Shown here one piece after another: positions 8,028 to 14,224 of a DNA stretch of 14,224 nt (positions within the stretch are counted from its first letter, which is position 1; every line of letters starts with the position of its first letter). Source of the stretch: Cyclobacteriaceae bacterium (GTDB lineage Bacteria > Bacteroidota > Bacteroidia > Cytophagales > Cyclobacteriaceae); assembly GCA_019751475.1 (NCBI GenBank), contig JAIENH010000172.1:1-14224 (forward strand). The letters are read 5' to 3'. The position numbers and the translations under genes are program-made. A model generated the notes under the pieces. It was not told the DNA's origin. It saw only the letters and a list, made by a program, of their open reading frames with translations, and made no database searches.

Positions 8028-11000
8028 ATGAAGAAGTTTTTACTCGTATGCTTCTCATTCGTTTTTGTAGCCAGTTCAGTGTTGGCGCAGGAACGGGTGG
8101 TTTCAGGTAAGGTGAGTTCATCAGAAGATGGCTCATCATTGCCTGGTGTGAACGTTGTGCTGAAAGGCACTACCAATGGTACTGTTACCGATGCCGATGG
8201 TAACTACAAGTTAAGTGTTCCCTCTGCTGGAGGCACGTTAGTATTCTCGTTTATCGGCTTATCTACTCAGGAAATTCCAATTGGCGAGCGCTCGGTGGTT
8301 GACATCGGCCTTGGCTTGGATGTAAAGCAGTTGACGGAAGTGGTAGTAACAGCGGTAGGTATCGAGCGCGAAAAGAAAGCCCTCGGCTACTCGGTGGCTA
8401 ACGTGGCCGGTTCTGCTATGCAGCAACGCTCTGAGCCAGACCCGCTTCGTGCATTGCAAGGCAAAATGCCTGGTGTAAACATCACCGGTAGTGGTGGTGC
8501 CCCCGGTCAGTCTACTCGTATCAACATTCGCGGATTCTCCTCATTGACAGGAAATACTCAGCCTTTGTTTATTGTGGATGGTATTCCTTTTGATAATGGC
8601 GTAAATGCCTACCAAGGTAATACTACTGGTAGCCAGTCTAACAATGCAGGTGCTGGTACGCAGTACTCTAACCGGGCTTTTGACTTGGATCCGAATAATA
8701 TTGAAGCAATCTCCGTGTTAAAAGGTGCTGCGGCTGCTGCCCTTTACGGTTCACGTGCTACTAATGGTGTTGTAATTGTAACAACCAAAGCAGGCAAGAA
8801 AAACTCCAAGAAAGGTCTCGAAATTTCATACAATGGTTCTGTGAACTTTGAAGAAATCTCTGGTATTCCTGATTACCAAAATAAGTATATGCAAGGCTCT
8901 AACCAGAACTACAACGGTGGATTTATCGGTAACTGGGGAGCGCCTTTCCCTGAATATGTAGATCAGATCAACCAACAGTACTTTGGTGGCCTTCCCCGTT
9001 ATTCAAAGGTTTATGCCACAGGTTATCCGGAAGGCACTATTCCTAATCAGTTAACAGGAGTCGGCTTTGGTATTGGTCAAGGATATCAGGCCCTATTTCC
9101 TGAATTGATGGCTACAGTTGATTATAATGGTAACGGAGTGCTTGATGATGCTATTGCAGAACCGGCACGCCCTTATGATATAATAGGTGGGTTTTTCAGA
9201 ACGGGTCGCGTTATTGAAAACGGTATCTCCATTAACAGTGGTGGTGAAAAGCACTCTATTAATGCTGGTATCTCCCGCATGTCTAATGAAGGTATTGTTC
9301 CTAACCAGGAATCAGAACGCACTTCGTTCAATTTTGGAGGTTCAGGTACTCTTGACAATGGTCTGTTTATCTCGGGTAGTGTTAACTACGTTAATACTAC
9401 ACAACAGACCCCTTCTGTTGCTCCTTCAATTTTCACCGATTATTCAGGAGGTTCCGAAGGATCGATTTTTGCGCGTATATTCTATTTGCCAAGAAACTTT
9501 AACCTGAACGGTTATCCTTTTGAAAATCCGGTAAATGGAAACAACGTATTCTATCGCTCTCTTGAAAACCCACGCTGGATAGCTAAGAACAACTTGTATA
9601 ATAGCAATGTGCACCGTGTATATGGTAACATGACCTTTCAGTATGATATTAAGGATTGGCTCCAGGTTACTTTCAAAGGTGGTGCTAATACCTATAGCGA
9701 AGCTCGTAGAGGCATCGTTCGTCAGGGAGGTCCTACTTTCCCGGCAGGCCAGATGTTCTTAAATGATCTGGTAAACACTGAACAGGACTATAACTTGATC
9801 TTTACCGTGACCAAAGATTTCAGTGAGAAATTCAATTTCCGTGGTATTTTTGGTGGTAACGCCAACCAGCGTGATTTCACAGATCAGGCTACTCTTGGTG
9901 CTGAATTTATCGTTCCAGGTTTGTACAACATCCGTAACACGGCTTCTCAAATCAATTTGTATGACAATAGGCGTCAGCGCAGGTTATACGGTGTTTACAC
10001 AGACTTGCAATTTACGTACAATAAGTATTTGAACTTCAACCTCGTGGCACGTAATGACTGGGCGTCTACACTTCCTAAGCAAAACAGAAGCTTCTTCTAT
10101 CCTGGTGCCAGTGTATCGTTTGTCTTGACGGATGCTACGGACGCGTTGGATAATATCTTCAGTTTTGCGAAAGTGCGTGCCGCCTACACACAAGTAGGTC
10201 GTGAAGCGGATCCTTACTTTACAAACACAGTATTCAGAGTGGCTGTTCCCTATACGTCAGGCGCTAATGGAACCGTGTATCGCAGGGCTACATTAGACAA
10301 TCGGGTAGGTAATCTTAACCTAGTGAATGAGAGCACAAAAGAATTAGAATTTGGTGCGGAGTTCCGCCATAAGAGTGACCGTGTAAGCTTGGATGTAACG
10401 TATTTCAAGCGTAATTCCACCAATCAAATCATTCCGGTTCGTACCTCTCCCACCAGTGGTTTTTCGGAAGCAATTATTAATGCTGGTGAAGTTGAGAACC
10501 GCGGTTGGGAAATTGGCTTGGATGTTACACCGGTTAAATTAGCCAATGGCTTTACCTGGAATGTGTATGCTGCCTTTACCCGCATCCGTTCAGAAGTCAT
10601 TGATGCAGGTCCTCAAGAACAGATCCTGTTAGGTGGTATTGGTGGTGGCAATAGCGGGGTTCTTCAAAATATTCAAAAAAAAGGTGAGCAGTTTGGACAG
10701 ATTTTTGGTACCAAAGCTGCCCGCGATCCTCAAACAGGGGCTTTGTTGATCAATGGTGCAGATGGTCTTCTTTATAATGACAACGTAGCTACTATCATTG
10801 GTAACCCGAACCCTAAATTTACACTCGGCATTACCAACTCATTTACGTGGAAAGGCATTACCTTAATGGGCCTTATCGACTGGAAGCAAGGGGGTGACTT
10901 CTATTCTGTTACCGCTGCTTCTCTATTCTTGCGCGGTCAGTTGAAGATTCAGGAAGACAGAGAAGGTAATCGTGTAATACCTGGTATTTATGGTGATCCT

Positions 11001-11393
11001 TCTAAGCAGGTTAACACACCGCTGCTCGATGAAAACGGAAACACTATTAAAAATACTACGGGTATCAATGCATTTGACTATCACTTCACCAGAGCGTTTG
11101 GTGCCTATGGTCCTGATCAAGTGAGTATCTATGATGGTACGGTTATTCGCCTTCGCGAAATTTCATTGGGCTACAGCTTGCCGAAGAGTTTGCTTTCAAA
11201 AACACCTTTTGGTTCAGCACGGATTTCGGTTTCTGGCCGTAACCTGTGGTGGAAAGCGCCTAACGTGCTGCAAGGCTTAAACCTTGATCCTGAAGTATTG
11301 GCTACTACCGCTGATACCAACATTCAGGGATTTGAAGCAGGTGCCACACCTACCACCAGACGCTACGGTGTAAACATTGCATTGACATTCTAA
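8028..11393 (+). CDS. SusC/RagA-family TonB-dependent outer-membrane transporter
   Basis: The 1121-residue product forms the energised outer-membrane pore of a SusCD uptake system. A signal peptide (1-20, cleavage VLA|Q) is followed by a carboxypeptidase-regulatory-like domain (about 22-100, with GVNVVLKGTTNGTVTDADGNY at 40-60). A TonB-box-like segment EVVVTAVG lies at 104-111. The plug domain runs about 112-260 and carries the family signatures FIVDGIPFDNG (181-191) and GSRATNGVVIVTTKAGKK (241-258). The remainder is a 22-strand-type barrel ending YGVNIALTF with the expected terminal Phe. There is no STN domain, so it is not a transducer that signals to an anti-sigma factor. A dockerin- or EF-hand-like loop, DYNGNGVLDD, sits at 365-374. 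The SusD gene follows after 22 bases. The substrate cannot be told from the sequence. Confidence 0.95.
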   Translation: MKKFLLVCFSFVFVASSVLAQERVVSGKVSSSEDGSSLPGVNVVLKGTTNGTVTDADGNYKLSVPSAGGTLVFSFIGLSTQEIPIGERSVVDIGLGLDVKQLTEVVVTAVGIEREKKALGYSVANVAGSAMQQRSEPDPLRALQGKMPGVNITGSGGAPGQSTRINIRGFSSLTGNTQPLFIVDGIPFDNGVNAYQGNTTGSQSNNAGAGTQYSNRAFDLDPNNIEAISVLKGAAAAALYGSRATNGVVIVTTKAGKKNSKKGLEISYNGSVNFEEISGIPDYQNKYMQGSNQNYNGGFIGNWGAPFPEYVDQINQQYFGGLPRYSKVYATGYPEGTIPNQLTGVGFGIGQGYQALFPELMATVDYNGNGVLDDAIAEPARPYDIIGGFFRTGRVIENGISINSGGEKHSINAGISRMSNEGIVPNQESERTSFNFGGSGTLDNGLFISGSVNYVNTTQQTPSVAPSIFTDYSGGSEGSIFARIFYLPRNFNLNGYPFENPVNGNNVFYRSLENPRWIAKNNLYNSNVHRVYGNMTFQYDIKDWLQVTFKGGANTYSEARRGIVRQGGPTFPAGQMFLNDLVNTEQDYNLIFTVTKDFSEKFNFRGIFGGNANQRDFTDQATLGAEFIVPGLYNIRNTASQINLYDNRRQRRLYGVYTDLQFTYNKYLNFNLVARNDWASTLPKQNRSFFYPGASVSFVLTDATDALDNIFSFAKVRAAYTQVGREADPYFTNTVFRVAVPYTSGANGTVYRRATLDNRVGNLNLVNESTKELEFGAEFRHKSDRVSLDVTYFKRNSTNQIIPVRTSPTSGFSEAIINAGEVENRGWEIGLDVTPVKLANGFTWNVYAAFTRIRSEVIDAGPQEQILLGGIGGGNSGVLQNIQKKGEQFGQIFGTKAARDPQTGALLINGADGLLYNDNVATIIGNPNPKFTLGITNSFTWKGITLMGLIDWKQGGDFYSVTAASLFLRGQLKIQEDREGNRVIPGIYGDPSKQVNTPLLDENGNTIKNTTGINAFDYHFTRAFGAYGPDQVSIYDGTVIRLREISLGYSLPKSLLSKTPFGSARISVSGRNLWWKAPNVLQGLNLDPEVLATTADTNIQGFEAGATPTTRRYGVNIALTF

Positions 11394-11415
11394 TCATTCA
11401 AACGAAATAAGAACG

Positions 11416-13164
11416 ATGAAACGAATAAACAGTCGTATCGGTAAAGTATTGACTTCGCTGATACTGATCACAGTTGTATCAAGTTGCGACTTGTTCAACC
11501 TAGATATAAATACTGACCCCAACAACCCACAGACGGTAACGCCTGACTTGTTGTTGCCTTCGGTTATGTACAATGCTTCAAACACCTTTGCCGCTGGGCT
11601 GAACACAAATGCCACTGGTTTTGTGGGTGGCATGATTGTTTCAGCGGAAGATTGGAACCTGAATCAGAGCTCCTATGTAGGCACATGGTCAACTCTTTAC
11701 ACAGGCCCTCTGAAGGACTTGGATGAAGTAATCAAGTTTTGCCGCAATGCGGGCAACCAGCCAGGTTACCTGGGTATTGCATTAGTTTTGAAGGCCTATT
11801 ACTTCTCGATGATGGTGGACTTATGGGGCGATGTACCTTACTTTGATGCCTTCAACGGAAATAATCTCGCTAAACCCAATCAGAACCCGAAGTATGACAG
11901 CGGTGCAGATGTCTATGCGGACCTGCTGGCCAGTTTGGATGAGGCAGTTACCTCGCTTAATGCCGTAGATCCGGTTGACACGCGCAGGGGTGATCCTATT
12001 TTTGGATTTAATTCTGGTAGCACAACCATTCAGCGTGCAAAATGGGTAGCTACTGCTAATTCACTCAAGTTGCGCATGTTGATTCAGACAAGGAGGGTGA
12101 GCAATAACTCAGCTGCCATCCAGGCAGTGTTGGCGCAGCCATTGATCACTGCTTCTGCAGATGATTTTCAATTCCAGTTTGGCCGGTTGTTGAACCCTGA
12201 TAACCGCCATCCGTGGTATCAGAATGCTTACACAGGGGCTGAGAACGGTTTCAACTATTTCGGACATCAAATCATGTTTGAGATGATTCGTGATCGTGAC
12301 CCGCGATTGCCCTTTTATTTCAAGCGTCAGCGTAATACAGTTTTGAACTTCAACGACCCTACTGAAAGGAATACGGCAACCTGCACAACAGCTCCATGTT
12401 ATTACGGATATTTCCCTGTAAATGGAAATGCGCTGGGCCTCCTTCAGGCTGCAGGTGTGATTTCAAACCCCTTGAATGCTACAGATAGGGCATTTTTGGC
12501 TGGCTACTTTGGTCGTGACCGCGGAGATCGTTCAGGCGTACCGTTGGATGGTTCGTATCGTACGGCCCCCGGTGTTTATCCTGCGGGTGGTTTCTATGAT
12601 GATGGTGCTTTTGCTGCCAACGGCACAGCATCTCGTGCTGTTCGTAGTAATAACGCATTTGGCAATGGCATTTTTCCCATGATTACCTCTTACAACATTC
12701 AGCTCTATCGCGCTGAAGCCTTGCTAACAGGTTTAGTCCCCGGAGGAGCATCAGCGGCCAGATCATTGATTAACCTAGCCCTTCGTGCTCATATAGCAAA
12801 GGTTGTTTCGTTTGGTCAGTCGCTGGATGCAAGTTCTGTGGCCCCTTCGACAGCCGCTATTGAGGCGTTTGTAGCCACTCAATTGGCTTTCTATGATGGC
12901 GCTGGTGACGATACAGAGAGGCTTAACAGGACGATGAAGATTGCTTGGTTTTGCAACTTTGGCAATGGGTATGAAATCTATAATGCCTACCGCAGAACAG
13001 GATTTCCTAACTCAAACTGGATTCGTCCGCAGATTCAGGCTCCTGTGCGTGGCTTCCCCAACCGATTGCCGTATTCACTGGACGATTTGACGTTGAATAG
13101 CAGCGTAACAGACGCACAACGCAGCATTGCCTTTGACGTGGATAAGGTATTCTGGGCGAATTAA
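11416..13164 (+). CDS. SusD/RagB-family substrate-binding lipoprotein (SusD-like_2 type)
   Basis: The 582-residue lipoprotein should form the surface lid over the SusC pore and capture the substrate. Its signal ends in the lipobox VSSC, Cys24. NTDPNNP at 32-38 and the helical segment around 117-150, with DLWGDVPYFDAF (135-146) and PKYDSGADVYADLLASLDEA (158-177), are typical of the SusD-like_2 branch, whose fold is built on TPR-like helices. A C-terminal FPNRLPYSLDD (547-557) is also family-like. A CTTAPC motif (Cys323, Cys328) could form a small disulfide loop. The gene lies 22 bases after SusC and 27 before the next lipoprotein gene, all on the same strand, which supports one operon. Specificity is unknown: SusD-like_2 proteins occur in loci for varied nutrients. 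Confidence 0.94.
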   Translation: MKRINSRIGKVLTSLILITVVSSCDLFNLDINTDPNNPQTVTPDLLLPSVMYNASNTFAAGLNTNATGFVGGMIVSAEDWNLNQSSYVGTWSTLYTGPLKDLDEVIKFCRNAGNQPGYLGIALVLKAYYFSMMVDLWGDVPYFDAFNGNNLAKPNQNPKYDSGADVYADLLASLDEAVTSLNAVDPVDTRRGDPIFGFNSGSTTIQRAKWVATANSLKLRMLIQTRRVSNNSAAIQAVLAQPLITASADDFQFQFGRLLNPDNRHPWYQNAYTGAENGFNYFGHQIMFEMIRDRDPRLPFYFKRQRNTVLNFNDPTERNTATCTTAPCYYGYFPVNGNALGLLQAAGVISNPLNATDRAFLAGYFGRDRGDRSGVPLDGSYRTAPGVYPAGGFYDDGAFAANGTASRAVRSNNAFGNGIFPMITSYNIQLYRAEALLTGLVPGGASAARSLINLALRAHIAKVVSFGQSLDASSVAPSTAAIEAFVATQLAFYDGAGDDTERLNRTMKIAWFCNFGNGYEIYNAYRRTGFPNSNWIRPQIQAPVRGFPNRLPYSLDDLTLNSSVTDAQRSIAFDVDKVFWAN

Positions 13165-13191
13165 TCAAGACACCTAAAATCGACTACAATC

Positions 13192-14224
13192 ATGAAACGA
13201 TTAAAACATATAACACTCCTTACTGCTACTTTGATTGCATTAGCAATTGGCTGTAAGGACGAAAAACTGAATCCGTATGTGCCACCACAAGGAAATGCGC
13301 ATGGGTTTGGCCAGTTTACGTCTCAGTATGACAATACAACCTTATTGCCTCAATTTGGAAACAACCAGTTCTATGACCAAACAGCTATAGATCGGGTGGT
13401 ATTCTTTGACGGCAACGCTACAGCAGCGAATCAAAGTGTACCCTTTCAATTGCAATGGCAGTCCATTGACAACCGGATTAAGATTGCAACCATTGAGCTT
13501 TATGTTGAGTATTTTGAAACGTATACCGATGCTGCCCGGAATCCAAAAACAGCCAATCATGGTGGCCCGACCCGCGAGGAATTGGGTAGTATTAATGCCT
13601 CTAAGGCCCCTGGCGTATTTTGGAAATCGATCCCTGCAGGTGATGCCCGAGTTTCTCAAGCCATTAACATCACAGGAGACGATGTATACAGTTTGTATCA
13701 GAATAATACATTTGATTATGATGGTGCTGGCCCTAATCCCCCAGTGAACATCTTTACGGGCCATCCGTACAATGCGGCTACTGGTTTCAATCGTTCTACA
13801 GCTGCAACACGATTCCTACCTAATCGTACCTATACTATTCCTGGTGTAGGCGATGTTGCACTTGCTGCAGACGCATTTCGCATCAACTGGAGATTAATTG
13901 CTGATGATGGCACCGCTTACGCTAGCTGGAGCCCAAGTGTATGTTCTTCTGTTGTAGGCGCAACGTGCTTTGGGCAGTGGAGAGTAGCTTCTAACATATT
14001 TAATCCCCGCGTCACCGTAACGCGTGAATCGGGCGCAAAAGCTGCGTTGAAGGCTGGCGATGTTACAACACTCACCATGACATATGCAATTCCTAATATA
14101 GCAACGTCCGTCCCTGTTTCCGCTCCTACGGTAGCTATCGGTGCTATCACAGGTTTTACGGGTTCAAGGGGTACCCTTGGAACAGTGACTCCTGGTAGTA
14201 GTCCGAATGTTTATACAGTAACCT
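13192..14224 (+). CDS. Uncharacterised surface lipoprotein of the SusCD locus (partial, 3' end outside window)
   Basis: An open frame of 344 codons runs without a stop to the right edge, so the gene is cut by the window. Its start MKRLKHITLLTATLIALAIGC is a lipoprotein signal with Cys21 lipidated. The next residues, Lys-Asp-Glu, match the K-(D/E)2 lipoprotein export signal described in Capnocytophaga, which predicts display on the cell surface. The rest is beta-rich, with Trp, Tyr and Asn scattered through it and a possible disulfide pair (Cys251, Cys259). A Gly/Thr/Val-rich segment from about 290 onward resembles the start of an Ig-like or fibronectin-like domain, but this is a guess. I recognise no named family. 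Following SusC and SusD by 27 bases, it is best read as an accessory binding protein in the position SusE/SusF-type proteins hold, without sequence evidence that it is one. Confidence 0.85.
   Translation, partial: MKRLKHITLLTATLIALAIGCKDEKLNPYVPPQGNAHGFGQFTSQYDNTTLLPQFGNNQFYDQTAIDRVVFFDGNATAANQSVPFQLQWQSIDNRIKIATIELYVEYFETYTDAARNPKTANHGGPTREELGSINASKAPGVFWKSIPAGDARVSQAINITGDDVYSLYQNNTFDYDGAGPNPPVNIFTGHPYNAATGFNRSTAATRFLPNRTYTIPGVGDVALAADAFRINWRLIADDGTAYASWSPSVCSSVVGATCFGQWRVASNIFNPRVTVTRESGAKAALKAGDVTTLTMTYAIPNIATSVPVSAPTVAIGAITGFTGSRGTLGTVTPGSSPNVYTVT

Noticed and set aside
13342..13764. A 140-codon minus-strand frame and a 113-codon plus-strand frame within the third lipoprotein gene
   Set aside because: The open frame from 13192 with a lipoprotein signal explains this stretch; the other frames have no start context or recognisable features.
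14167..14179. Palindrome AGGGGTACCCT near the right edge
   Set aside because: It lies inside the open frame of the third lipoprotein, has no T tract and encodes ordinary residues, so it is not a terminator.

Overview
The window comes from a Bacteroidota chromosome, most likely a Cytophagales-type environmental bacterium; the genus cannot be fixed by eye. The signs are a SusC/SusD nutrient-uptake pair, a DUF5723-like outer-membrane protein, lipoproteins with Bacteroidota-style signals, start codons without Shine-Dalgarno sequences, and promoter-like boxes of the TTTG / TAnnTTTG type. There is no tRNA, rRNA, CRISPR array, insertion sequence or phage gene.

Layout from left to right. (1) Positions 29-3090, plus strand: an uncharacterised lipoprotein gene overlaps by 4 bases an outer-membrane beta-barrel gene resembling DUF5723. 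The pair ends at a bidirectional terminator (3111-3135) shared with the convergent genes that follow. (2) Positions 3158-6671, minus strand: nrdB then nrdA, the two subunits of a class Ia ribonucleotide reductase whose sequence is strikingly like the eukaryotic R1/R2 enzyme. (3) Positions 6672-7130: a 459-base gap between the divergent nrdBA and rplU-rpmA units, holding promoter-like boxes for each direction and a block of A/T tracts. (4) Positions 7131-7743, plus strand: rplU and rpmA (ribosomal proteins L21 and L27), closed by a strong terminator at 7769-7796. (5) Positions 8028-14224, plus strand: a SusC-type TonB-dependent transporter, a SusD-like substrate-binding lipoprotein, and a third lipoprotein that runs off the right edge. 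Gaps of 22 and 27 bases suggest one operon.

How the genes work together: nrdBA supplies deoxyribonucleotides and rplU-rpmA supplies two 50S ribosomal proteins, so the centre is housekeeping. The right third is an accessory outer-membrane uptake system. SusC would form the TonB-powered pore, SusD the lid that captures substrate, and the third lipoprotein probably a surface accessory binding protein; it carries a Lys-Asp-Glu surface-export signal right after its lipidated cysteine. No hydrolase or regulator lies inside the window, so the substrate cannot be named.

I see no clearly new multi-gene system. The least explained parts are the lipoprotein/DUF5723-like pair on the left (with an unusual 48-residue basic tail on the barrel protein) and the partial third lipoprotein of the uptake locus.
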